NCBI RefSeq assembly: GCF_013409255.1
Contig: NZ_JACCAS010000001.1
Location: 2,170,001-2,234,000 of the forward strand
Source: Paraburkholderia bryophila
Lineage (GTDB): Bacteria > Pseudomonadota > Gammaproteobacteria > Burkholderiales > Burkholderiaceae
DNA: 64,000 bases
Direction: 5' to 3'
Part shown: in pieces, positions 7,686-15,803 of the stretch
Layout: every line of letters begins with the position of its first letter
Numbering within the stretch: the first letter of the stretch is position 1
Position numbers and translations under genes: made by a program
Notes under the pieces: generated by a model
The model's input: the letters and a program-made list of their open reading frames with translations, nothing else
Told to the model about the DNA's origin: nothing
The model's database searches: none

Positions 7686-8324
7686 ATGAACTACGCACAA
7701 CCCAAGCCGCCCGCCAGGCGCATTGGCGGCATCGCCTTCGTCGTCGGATTACACGCCGTGATCGTTTACGCATTGCTCTCCGGTCTCGCGACGAAAGTCG
7801 TGGACGTGATTCGTCAGCCGATCGAGACACGCATCATTGAAGAGATCAAGCCACCGCCCCCCCCTCCACCGCCGCCGAAGCGGCTCGCGCCACCACCGCC
7901 GAAACACGTCGCGCCACCGCCGCCGTTCGTGCCGCCCCCCGAAGTGCAGGTCGCGGCGCCCCCATCGCCGAACGCGATCACCACGCAGTCGACCGCGCCT
8001 GCGCCATCCGCGCCCATTGCGCCGCCAACGCCCCCTGCGCCCGCGGCGCCGGTGTCGAAGAGCGTCGGCGTCGTGTGTCCGAACTCGACGCAGGTACGCG
8101 CGGCCATTCGCTATCCGCGTGAAGCGCTCAAGGACAACCTGACTGGCGATGTCGTCGTGATGTTCACCGTCGGCACCGACGGCAACGTCAAGGACCTCAG
8201 CGTGACCCAATCGGCCGCGCCCGTTCTCGACCGGGCCGCCGAAAACGCCGTGCGGCAGTTCCACTGCGTCGCGCAGGGCGAGGAAGTCCGCGTGCAGGTG
8301 CCCTTCTCTTTCAAGCTCGATTGA
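7686..8324 (+). CDS. tonB: TonB energy-transducing protein
   Basis: A 212-residue TonB. A short basic N-terminus leads into one transmembrane anchor (about 13-35). A proline-rich periplasmic spacer follows (about 55-130, with runs of PPPP and KRLAPPPP), and then a C-terminal TonB domain (YPREALKDNLTGDVVVMFTV, LDRAAENAVRQFHC). TonB spans the periplasm and transmits proton-motive force from ExbB/ExbD to outer-membrane receptors. It is the first gene of a run tonB-exbB-exbD-exbD-MFS-epimerase-hydrolase and is preceded by the TTGTRTC/GATACAAA operator. It probably serves the receptor at 17068. Confidence 0.92.
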   Translation: MNYAQPKPPARRIGGIAFVVGLHAVIVYALLSGLATKVVDVIRQPIETRIIEEIKPPPPPPPPPKRLAPPPPKHVAPPPPFVPPPEVQVAAPPSPNAITTQSTAPAPSAPIAPPTPPAPAAPVSKSVGVVCPNSTQVRAAIRYPREALKDNLTGDVVVMFTVGTDGNVKDLSVTQSAAPVLDRAAENAVRQFHCVAQGEEVRVQVPFSFKLD

Positions 8325-8381
8325 GGCTGCCTACGACAGCCGTTCCTTTTTATATTTGCCAACGCATTTCAGGAGACGTTC

Positions 8382-9170
8382 ATGATCAACCGTACCCGCA
8401 CGGCCGTTTTACTGACGGCTCTGTTGCTCGCGGCCAGCGCCGCCCATGCCGCCACCGATACGGTGGCCAATCCCTACGGCCTCGATGCGCTCTGGAAGGG
8501 CGGCGATGTCATCGCGCGAGGCACATTGCTCATTCTGGTCATCATGTCCATGGGCAGCTGGTACATCATCGTTGCGAAGCTGCTCGAACAGGCGCGTGTA
8601 CTGCGCCGCGCGAAAGCGGCGGAGAAGGGTTTCTGGAAAGCGGCCAGTCTCAGCGAAGGCACTCGCCAACTGGACGCCGGCAGTCCGTTCCGCTTCATTG
8701 CCGAGCGAGGCCTCGCTGCCTACGACCATCACGAAGGTGCGCTGCTCGAACAGGTCGACCTCAACAACTGGGTCGCGGCCGCCATCGAACGCGCGACCAA
8801 TGCAGTCTCGAGCCGCCTGCAGGACGGTCTCGCGTTTCTCGGCACCGTCGGCTCGACCGCGCCGTTCATCGGCCTGTTCGGCACGGTGTGGGGCATTTAT
8901 CACGCACTGACGGCCATCGGCATCGCGGGTCAGGCATCCATCGATAAGGTCGCCGGGCCGGTCGGCGAAGCGCTGATCATGACCGCGATTGGTCTTGCCG
9001 TCGCCGTGCCCGCCGTCCTCGGCTACAACTGGCTCGTACGTCGCAACAAGGCCGTGATGGAGCGCGTGCGTGGATTTTCGACCGAATTGCACATCGTCAT
9101 CCTGACCGGCAAGACCACGGCCGGGGCCGCCGCCGCGACCAGGGCCGCCGCTCTCTCACGCGTGGGGTGA
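8382..9170 (+). CDS. exbB: ExbB/MotA/TolQ-family proton channel subunit
   Basis: A 262-residue inner-membrane protein that forms the pentameric proton channel powering TonB. It has an N-terminal leader-like segment (TAVLLTALLLAASAAHA), one transmembrane helix at about residues 43-65 (LLILVIMSMGSWYIIVAKLL), and the conserved pair of helices around 155-215 (GLFGTVWGIYHALTAIG, GLAVAVPAVLGYN). A ribosome site CAGGAGA precedes the ATG. The gene is 57 bases after tonB and 3 bases before exbD1, so it is clearly co-transcribed. Confidence 0.94.
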   Translation: MINRTRTAVLLTALLLAASAAHAATDTVANPYGLDALWKGGDVIARGTLLILVIMSMGSWYIIVAKLLEQARVLRRAKAAEKGFWKAASLSEGTRQLDAGSPFRFIAERGLAAYDHHEGALLEQVDLNNWVAAAIERATNAVSSRLQDGLAFLGTVGSTAPFIGLFGTVWGIYHALTAIGIAGQASIDKVAGPVGEALIMTAIGLAVAVPAVLGYNWLVRRNKAVMERVRGFSTELHIVILTGKTTAGAAAATRAAALSRVG

Positions 9171-9173
9171 GCC

Positions 9174-9605
9174 ATGGCCATGAGCGTGGGAACCCGTGAC
9201 GGCGACGATCACAACGAGGTCATGGCGTCCATCAACACGACGCCGCTGGTCGACGTGATGCTGGTGCTGTTGATCATCTTCCTCATCACGATTCCGGTGG
9301 TATCGCATACCGTGCCGGTTTCACTGCCCAAGGAAGCCGTGCAGCCGCTGCAGACGACGCCGCAGAACGTGATTCTCGCCGTCACAAAAGAGGGCGACGT
9401 GTTCTGGGACGAACGGCGCGTGCCCGATGCGGCAACGCTCGTCGAGAAGCTCAAGGCGGTCGCGGTGCAATCGCCGCAGCCTGAAGTTCACATTCGCGGC
9501 GATCTCGACGCACGCTACGCCGCCATCGGCCGGGTGGTGTTCGCCTGCCAGCGGGCTGGCATCGTCAAGGTCGACTTCATCACCGAACCGCCGCCGCGCC
9601 AGTGA
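9174..9605 (+). CDS. exbD: ExbD/TolR-family protein, first copy
   Basis: A 143-residue ExbD. A short cytoplasmic N-terminus precedes a single transmembrane helix (about 21-43) that carries the essential Asp in INTTPLVDVMLVLLII. A periplasmic domain follows. It works inside the ExbB channel to couple proton flow to TonB. The start lies 3 bases after the exbB stop, with GGGGTGAG spanning the junction. A second, different exbD follows directly. Confidence 0.93.
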   Translation: MAMSVGTRDGDDHNEVMASINTTPLVDVMLVLLIIFLITIPVVSHTVPVSLPKEAVQPLQTTPQNVILAVTKEGDVFWDERRVPDAATLVEKLKAVAVQSPQPEVHIRGDLDARYAAIGRVVFACQRAGIVKVDFITEPPPRQ

Positions 9606-9633
9606 CCCATCCATACCGACAAGGAGAACCGAG

Positions 9634-10062
9634 ATGGCGATGACGATGCCCACCGGCGACGCAGACGACGCCGAAGTGATGGTCGAGATCAACACCACGC
9701 CGTTAATCGACGTGATGCTTGTGCTGCTGATCATGCTGATCCTCACCATTCCAATTCAGACCAACGCGGTCAAGCTCGACATGCCGACCGGCGCGCCGCC
9801 GTCGCAGCCGCAAACACCACCCGTGGTGCAGATCGATATCTCAGCCGACGGCGCCATTGCATGGAATGGCGAGACGCTGAGTTCGCGCGAGCAACTGGAA
9901 ACGCGATTGCGCGACGTAGCGGCCAACCCCGCGCCGACGGAACTGCATTTACGGCCCGACAAGGCCGCGCCTTACCGCGCCGTCGCAATGGTCATGGCGT
10001 CTGCGCAGCGGCTCGGCGCGACTCACATCGGGCTCGTCGGTAACGAGCAGTTCATGCAGTAA
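9634..10062 (+). CDS. exbD: ExbD/TolR-family protein, second copy
   Basis: A 142-residue ExbD paralog. The INTTPLIDVMLVLLIML helix has the conserved Asp, and a periplasmic domain ends in LRPDKAAPYRAVAMVMAS. The ATG at 9634 is preceded by AAGGAGA. The frame is open further upstream, but that part is the out-of-frame overlap with exbD1. The two ExbDs differ clearly in their periplasmic parts. Paired exbD genes occur in several TonB clusters of Xanthomonas and Burkholderia, where the second can be needed for particular receptors. Confidence 0.93.
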   Translation: MAMTMPTGDADDAEVMVEINTTPLIDVMLVLLIMLILTIPIQTNAVKLDMPTGAPPSQPQTPPVVQIDISADGAIAWNGETLSSREQLETRLRDVAANPAPTELHLRPDKAAPYRAVAMVMASAQRLGATHIGLVGNEQFMQ

Positions 10063-10086
10063 CCGTTCTCTCATCACAAAGCACCC

Positions 10087-11448
10087 ATGTTCGATTCCAA
10101 CCTCGACTTGCCCGCCCCCGTAGCGGGTCAAAGCCCACCATCGGATTCACGTGCCGGACCGCTTGCGTGGTTCGGTCTGGCGATTCTCGTGATCGTGGCG
10201 TTCTTCGCGTTCGTCGACCGTCAGATGCTGATCTTGCTGACGGAACCCATCCGCCACGATTTCGGGCTGACCGACACGCAAATCGGCCTGATGCAAGGTG
10301 CCGGCATCGCCCTCTTCGCAGGCGTGGCTTCCCTGCCGATCGGTTGGGTCGCCGATCGCGTGGATCGCCGCGTGGTGCTGGCGGCGTGCGTACTCGTCTG
10401 GAGCGCCGCCACGGCAATCTGCGGCATGACCACCCACTTCTGGCAGTTGTTCATCGCCACCGTCGGCCTGGGAATCGGCGAAGCGGGGCTGGTGCCGGTC
10501 ATCTACGGCCTGATTCCCGATCTCTTCCCGGCGCGTCAACGCGTGCTCGCCAATGCGATCTTTGCCCTCGCCAATCTGTTGGGCGCGGGTGCGGGAATGG
10601 CGCTTGGCGGTGCGCTGATGCACGGCATCGCGGCGGTGCACAGCGCGTTGCCAGCCGGATTCGCCAATCTCGCACCATGGCGGCTGGTGTTCTTTGCGGT
10701 TGCGTTGCCCGCCCCCGTGCTGGTCGTGCTGATTCTGCTCATCCGTCCCGGAGGGCGCCGAGACACGGACCCGTCCGCGTCTCGCGGGCGCTCTTCCACA
10801 CCGCTGCCGTCCGCACCGGTCTACTTCCGGCGCGAAGCCACCATGATGCTCAGGTTCTTCGGTGCAATCGGACTGGTCAACCTGGCGTTCGGCGGCGTGG
10901 CGACGTGGATGCCGGTCGTGGCGGTGCGAACTTTCGGCGCTACGCCGGCCGAAGCGGGCGGCGGCATGGGCGTGGCGGCAATGGCCGGCGCTATTGCCGG
11001 TTGCGTGCTCAGCGGGCTCGTTGCCGGCCGCATGCGGGCACGCTTCGGCGTGCTTGCGCCCCTGCGTGTCTGCGAATGCGGCGCGCTGGTGGCAGGCGCT
11101 CTGTCGTTCCTCTATCTGGCGGTTGGCTCGCTCACGCCGGTCTATGCGCTGTTCGGCGTGCAGCTCGCCTGCATGGTCGCAGGCATGGTGTTGTTTCCCA
11201 CCATCATGCAAAACATCTGCCCTGCGCATTTGCGCTCGCGCGTCGCGGCTATCGGCGCGCTCACGTCGATCGTCGTGCAATCCGGCAGCCCTGTGTTTAT
11301 CGGCTTCATGTCGGACCGCCTGCACGCGCTCAACCAAGGTCTGCTGTGGTCGATTGTCGGTGTGGCCGCGTTTGGCTTCTTCGCCGCGTGCATTCTGATG
11401 CGCGCCGCCGGCCGCGGTGTACGCGCGGCAATCGAACGCTATGCATGA
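10087..11448 (+). CDS. Major facilitator superfamily permease (Spinster/MlrD-like)
   Basis: A 453-residue inner-membrane transporter with about 12 hydrophobic segments. MFS motif A is present (GWVADRVDRR), as is the GIGEAGLVPVIYGLIPDLFPARQR stretch found in Spinster-type and ACS-type permeases. A longer hydrophilic loop (about 220-245) separates the halves. By position, between exbD and the epimerase gene, it probably moves periplasmic peptides or D-amino acids into the cytoplasm, analogous to MlrD in microcystin degraders. The substrate cannot be read from sequence. Follows exbD2 by 24 bases. Confidence 0.88.
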   Translation: MFDSNLDLPAPVAGQSPPSDSRAGPLAWFGLAILVIVAFFAFVDRQMLILLTEPIRHDFGLTDTQIGLMQGAGIALFAGVASLPIGWVADRVDRRVVLAACVLVWSAATAICGMTTHFWQLFIATVGLGIGEAGLVPVIYGLIPDLFPARQRVLANAIFALANLLGAGAGMALGGALMHGIAAVHSALPAGFANLAPWRLVFFAVALPAPVLVVLILLIRPGGRRDTDPSASRGRSSTPLPSAPVYFRREATMMLRFFGAIGLVNLAFGGVATWMPVVAVRTFGATPAEAGGGMGVAAMAGAIAGCVLSGLVAGRMRARFGVLAPLRVCECGALVAGALSFLYLAVGSLTPVYALFGVQLACMVAGMVLFPTIMQNICPAHLRSRVAAIGALTSIVVQSGSPVFIGFMSDRLHALNQGLLWSIVGVAAFGFFAACILMRAAGRGVRAAIERYA

Positions 11449-11476
11449 CGTCCCTCCCTCTCGCGCTTTCTTTTCC

Positions 11477-12496
11477 ATGTCCCCCTGCATACTCTCTCTC
11501 TCACTGCGTATCGAACGGTGGCCATTGGCCGTGCCGTTCCACATCACCGGCCACGTTATCGATGCCGCTCGCGTCGTCAGTGTGACCCTCGACGATGGAC
11601 ACGTTGCCGGCAATGGCGAAGCATCCGGTGTCTTCTACCTCGGCGAAACACCTGAATCGATCGCCGCGCAAATCGAGAGCGTGCGAGCGCTGATCGAAGC
11701 CGGCATCACGCGCGCGCAACTCCTCGGTGTGCTGCCGCCCGGCGGTGCGCGCAACGCGGTCGATGCCGCCTTGTGGGCACTCGAGTCACAACGGCAAGCC
11801 GTGCCAGCCTGGCGCGTGGCGGGCCTGCCGGTTCCGCGTGCATTGCTGACCACGATGACGATCGGCGTGGACACGCCGCAGGCGATGGCGGAGGCCGCCC
11901 GGGCGTTGACCCATGCCCGGGCGCTGAAGATCAAGCTGGACGGCGCCGCTACCGACGCCGCGCGCCTCGCGGCAATTCGTGACATACGCCCGGAAGTGTC
12001 GCTCGCTGTCGACGCGAATCAGGGTTGGTCGCGTGCGCACTTCGACGCGATGATCCCAGTGCTGCAACGGCTAGATGTCGACATGCTCGAGCAGCCGTTC
12101 GCGATCGGTGCGGATGCCTGCCTCGATAGCATCGCCTGCCCGATTCCGCTTGCGGCCGACGAATCGTTTCAGGATCTCGACAACCTGGCTGCCGTCGCGC
12201 GTCGCTACGACGTCGTCAATCTCAAACTCGATAAATGCGGTGGCCTGACGCGCGCGCTCGATCTTGCCGCGCGCGTGCGCGAGGCCGGTTTGTCGGTGAT
12301 GGTCGGTTGCATGGCGGGCACCTCGTTAGCGATCGCGCCCGCCTTTCTACTCGGACAATTGTGCGACCACGTCGATCTCGACGGACCGATTTTCCTCGCG
12401 CGTGATCGCGAACCAGGCGTCACCTACATCGACGGCCTGCTGCATTGTTCGCCCCAGACCTGGGGCCACACGGGCGTCACCGTTTCCTCGCACTGA
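11477..12496 (+). CDS. Dipeptide epimerase (enolase superfamily, L-Ala-D/L-Glu type)
   Basis: A 339-residue enolase-superfamily protein of the muconate-lactonizing/dipeptide epimerase group. Catalytic Lys residues are in the KIKLD motif. Metal ligands are in VDANQGW, LEQPF and AADES, and the second catalytic Lys is in VNLKLDKCGG. This KxK plus KxD pattern is the hallmark of L-Ala-D/L-Glu epimerase and related dipeptide epimerases, which invert one residue of a dipeptide. I chose the ATG at 11477 because homology begins there; starts at 11441 or 11417 would overlap the MFS gene. It sits 9 bases before a D-aminopeptidase-like gene, which supports a role in D-residue dipeptides. Confidence 0.88.
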   Translation: MSPCILSLSLRIERWPLAVPFHITGHVIDAARVVSVTLDDGHVAGNGEASGVFYLGETPESIAAQIESVRALIEAGITRAQLLGVLPPGGARNAVDAALWALESQRQAVPAWRVAGLPVPRALLTTMTIGVDTPQAMAEAARALTHARALKIKLDGAATDAARLAAIRDIRPEVSLAVDANQGWSRAHFDAMIPVLQRLDVDMLEQPFAIGADACLDSIACPIPLAADESFQDLDNLAAVARRYDVVNLKLDKCGGLTRALDLAARVREAGLSVMVGCMAGTSLAIAPAFLLGQLCDHVDLDGPIFLARDREPGVTYIDGLLHCSPQTWGHTGVTVSSH

Positions 12497-12505
12497 GATA
12501 TCGAC

Positions 12506-14167
12506 ATGGCACCCAATGTATCCGTCACGACAACGCGGCTCGACGCGCTATTCGCTACTTACCAACGCGCCGACTCACCTGGGGTGGTAGCCGGCATCGT
12601 ACATCGAGGGCGAGTGCTGTATCGGCGCGGCTTCGGCATGGCCAGCCTCGAACACGGTATCGCCAACACGCCGGCCACACGCATGCGCATCGGCTCCGTC
12701 AGCAAGCAGTTCGCTTGCCTCGCTGTGCTTCTCCTGGGCGAGAACGGCGCTCTCGACGCCGACGCACCTATCGGGACGTACCTGCCGGACTTATCGCCGG
12801 CCGCGGGCGCACCGACGTTGCGGCAATTGATGTCGCATCGCGGTGGGCAGCGCTGCGCACTCGATCTGGCCTTGCTGACACAGGGTCTGGCGATCTCGCC
12901 GCGTGGCGCGCTGCTGGCATCGCAGCAACGTCAGCGCGAAGAGAACTTTCCGCCGGGCGAACGCATGATGTATTCGAACGGCGGCTATCACCTGCTGTCG
13001 CTCGCCATCGAGCGCGCGAGCGGAATGCCGTTCGATGCGTTTCTGGCAACGCATATCTTCAAGCCCATGCACATGCGCGACACGGCGTGCGCGCCCAACG
13101 ACATGACGATCGGACGCGGCATTGCAACGATGCATGTGCCCGATGGCCGGCGCGGATTCCGGCGCGGCATCTTTCCGTCGTGGGACTTGCTGGGTGAAGG
13201 CTCCATCGTCTCGACAATCGACGACATGCTGCGCTGGACCGCGCACTTGCACAGCCCCGTGAAGGTCGTTGGCAGCGCCGATACCTGGGCCCAGATGCTG
13301 GCATTGCCGTTGTTCTCCAGCGGCCAGCGCAGTCAATATTCGCTCGGTCTCAAACAGAGCGTCTATCGAGGCGTCGCGCTGATACACCATTCCGGCGGCG
13401 TCGTCGGCGGAACCTGTCAGATGCTGCTGTCGGCGGAACACGGACTCGAGGTGGTCCTGCTCAGCAACGGCGCAGTCGATGCACCGTTTGAACTTGCGAA
13501 GCGTGTCGTCGACGTCGTGCTCGCGTGCGAGTTGAGCGGCGACGGGCCACCGGCCGCGGCACGCGCCGCTGATCATGCGGCGCGCCTCGGCAGCTACCGG
13601 TCGTCAAGCGGCGGCGCAGTGTATGCATTAGAAGATCGCGACGGCGCGTTGGTATTGACGGGACTGCTTTGCCCCAAACCGTCGATGACGCTCCACGACA
13701 GTGCAGATGACCTGAACGACGTGGAGATCGAAGCAAGCGCCGACGGACCCCTCGCGTTGCGCTGGGGATCGCCGGTTGCGCCGCACGATCTATCGTGCAT
13801 GCGTATCGTTCATTGTGGCCACGCCGAGATGTTCACACGACTCGGCGAAGCGCCCGCGATGACGCCGTGCCTGATCGAAGGAATGTGCGGCACGTTCGAA
13901 AGCCACGACGCGAACGCGCGTGCAACAATCGGCCTCGACGGTGAAGCACTCGTACTTCGTATGCACGGTGCGGTGGGCAGCTGCGACTATCACCTGACAC
14001 CACTGGCGAGCGACGTCTTCGGACTGACGCCGGTCGACCCGATGGATATCATGACCGGGATCGTTACATTAACGCGCGACGCAGCGGGCGCACACGTCAC
14101 GAGTTTCCGTGTCGATACGCCGCGCACGCGGCATCTCGCCTTCACGCCGGTGCGGATCGACGCCTGA
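12506..14167 (+). CDS. S12-type serine hydrolase, D-aminopeptidase/MlrB-like (copy 1)
   Basis: A 553-residue penicillin-recognising hydrolase. The active-site triad motifs are SVSK (Ser64, Lys67), YSN (Tyr156) and HSG (295-297). After the beta-lactamase-like domain (about 1-335), two further beta-rich segments (about 360-450 and 455-553) match the three-domain layout of Ochrobactrum D-aminopeptidase (about 520 residues). That enzyme removes N-terminal D-residues; MlrB, which cleaves linear microcystin, is also of the beta-lactamase/PBP type. No signal peptide is visible, so a cytoplasmic site is likely. Last gene of the tonB operon, followed by a hairpin. Paralog of 19435-21069. Confidence 0.87.
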   Translation: MAPNVSVTTTRLDALFATYQRADSPGVVAGIVHRGRVLYRRGFGMASLEHGIANTPATRMRIGSVSKQFACLAVLLLGENGALDADAPIGTYLPDLSPAAGAPTLRQLMSHRGGQRCALDLALLTQGLAISPRGALLASQQRQREENFPPGERMMYSNGGYHLLSLAIERASGMPFDAFLATHIFKPMHMRDTACAPNDMTIGRGIATMHVPDGRRGFRRGIFPSWDLLGEGSIVSTIDDMLRWTAHLHSPVKVVGSADTWAQMLALPLFSSGQRSQYSLGLKQSVYRGVALIHHSGGVVGGTCQMLLSAEHGLEVVLLSNGAVDAPFELAKRVVDVVLACELSGDGPPAAARAADHAARLGSYRSSSGGAVYALEDRDGALVLTGLLCPKPSMTLHDSADDLNDVEIEASADGPLALRWGSPVAPHDLSCMRIVHCGHAEMFTRLGEAPAMTPCLIEGMCGTFESHDANARATIGLDGEALVLRMHGAVGSCDYHLTPLASDVFGLTPVDPMDIMTGIVTLTRDAAGAHVTSFRVDTPRTRHLAFTPVRIDA

Positions 14168-14174
14168 CACCTGA

Positions 14175-14209
14175 CACTCTGCGGCGCGCGTACCGTGCGC
14201 CGCAGAGTG
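14175..14209. terminator. Hairpin between convergent hydrolase and M81 genes
   Basis: A perfect 13-bp stem, CACTCTGCGGCGC / GCGCCGCAGAGTG, with a 9-base loop. It lies in the 43-base gap between two convergent genes. There is no clear T-run, but the position suggests a bidirectional transcription barrier. Confidence 0.6.
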
Positions 14210-14210
14210 C

Positions 14211-15677
14211 TCACATGGCCGGGGCAAAAGGGTTCGACACGCGCGGCCAATAGTTCAGGTCGCGATGCCGATAGTCCAGTTCGGCGAAAGCTGTAGTGAG
14301 TGCACCTGGCGCCGCGATATGGAAGACGGCTTTCGAGCGCGGCGCAAAATCGGCCTGAAAATGCTGCGTCGATTTCACGATCACCAGCTTCTTCGCGGCG
14401 AAGTCGATACCGAGGCCGGTGAACGCGTCTACACCCAAAACCTGGGTGCGAACCGATATCAGCACGATGTCGAGCCCGTTGTCCGCTTCGACCCATACTG
14501 CCCGGCCAAGCGGTTGCTCGAGACCCATGATGCTTTGCGTGTGCCGCTCGACCACACTGCGTACCGTGACGCGCAAATCCACGGGGTCCCCTGAGTACAC
14601 ACCGCATTTGCCGCCGATACGCAAATCCAGCGTCGCCCCCACGCCAGCGTCCTTGCAAATTTGAACGGCGCCGAGATCCCAAAAGCATCCGATCGCGACA
14701 TTGGCAATCTGTCGCTCGACCACGCGACGCAAAATGAACGTGCTGTCACATGGCGCACCGCCGCCAGGATTGTCCGCGATGTCCGCCAGTACGACCGGGC
14801 CACCGTCAACCGCGAGCGCGCGGTTCAGGCCGGTATCGATATCGAGCCATGCCGGGCGGGTGAGTTCGCGCAGTTCCCAAAACTCGCGCGCCAGTTGTGC
14901 CGCCAGGGCCTCAGCCTTGGGGAGATCGTTGTCCGTCACCACCCAGACTTTCGCACCGGCCTCGGGCACGTCGCCCCACGGGAATCCGTGGCCGAGCGAC
15001 ACCGACAGCACGCCGTTGCTTCCTTCGAGCGAGTGCATGCGCCGGACAAATCCCGCCATTGGCTCGCTCGTGGTATGCCATGCGCCGACCATCCGGCAGT
15101 CGAACACGCCGATTGCCGGACGGATGCGCCCGGCAGCCATATCGAGCGCCAATTGATAAGCCTCGCGCGCCCGATCTACTGCGTCGATATGCGGGTATTC
15201 CTTGTACGCGATCAGGATGTCGGCCGACGCCTTCATCAATTGTGTGAAATGACAGTGCGGGTCGAGCGTGACCGAGATGGGCACGTTGGGTCCGACAATC
15301 GCGCGAATGCCGGCGAGCAGATCGCCTTCACAATCGTCGTAGCCCTCTGCCACCATCGCCCCGTGCAGCAGCAGAATCACGGCATCCAACGGCAAGGCGG
15401 CTCGTACCCCGTCGAGAATTTCGTTGCGCAGAGACTCGTAGACCGCGCGAATCGTGCGCCCGGAGGGCTGCGCTTCGGCACACAGCCCCTCTACGATTTC
15501 GTGACCGTCCTGCTCGGCGAAGCGCCGGACTTCCGCCAGGACATGACCCATTCCGTCGGGCTCGCGCAAACTCGCGTCGCCGTGAAAGATGGTGCTCTCT
15601 TCGAAGCCACCCCAGCCGGTCGGACAAGGAGCGAACGTGTTTGTTTCGGTCGAAAGCTGAGCCGTATATATTTTCAT
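14211..15677 (-). CDS. M81-family metallopeptidase (MlrC-like)
   Basis: A 488-residue protein of the M81/DUF1485 family, whose namesake MlrC cleaves the linear tetrapeptide and Adda in microcystin breakdown. Family signatures are MKIYTAQLSTETNTFAP at the N-terminus, ILLLHGAMVAEGYDDCEGD (about 100-118), TLDPHCHFTQLM (about 140) and AYKEYPHIDAVDRA (about 158). The His/Asp residues in the last two are the likely zinc ligands. Length fits the family (about 490-530). It reads in the same direction as the sensor kinase gene, 126 bases downstream of it, so they may share a transcript. Confidence 0.88.
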   Translation of the reverse strand: MKIYTAQLSTETNTFAPCPTGWGGFEESTIFHGDASLREPDGMGHVLAEVRRFAEQDGHEIVEGLCAEAQPSGRTIRAVYESLRNEILDGVRAALPLDAVILLLHGAMVAEGYDDCEGDLLAGIRAIVGPNVPISVTLDPHCHFTQLMKASADILIAYKEYPHIDAVDRAREAYQLALDMAAGRIRPAIGVFDCRMVGAWHTTSEPMAGFVRRMHSLEGSNGVLSVSLGHGFPWGDVPEAGAKVWVVTDNDLPKAEALAAQLAREFWELRELTRPAWLDIDTGLNRALAVDGGPVVLADIADNPGGGAPCDSTFILRRVVERQIANVAIGCFWDLGAVQICKDAGVGATLDLRIGGKCGVYSGDPVDLRVTVRSVVERHTQSIMGLEQPLGRAVWVEADNGLDIVLISVRTQVLGVDAFTGLGIDFAAKKLVIVKSTQHFQADFAPRSKAVFHIAAPGALTTAFAELDYRHRDLNYWPRVSNPFAPAM

Positions 15678-15803
15678 GGGAAGGTCTGCCAGGCGTGATT
15701 GAAGGGCGTGAAACGACTATAAGCACGCGCTATTTCCGCTTTATGAGCACTGTGTATCAAGCATGAAATAGAGCTTTGCCTACGATCCGGCCGATCGCCC
15801 GTT

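Noticed and set aside
10147..11613. Minus-strand open frame of about 490 codons opposite the MFS gene
   Set aside because: His/Arg/Gln-rich antisense frame. The plus-strand MFS protein has clear transmembrane helices and motif A.
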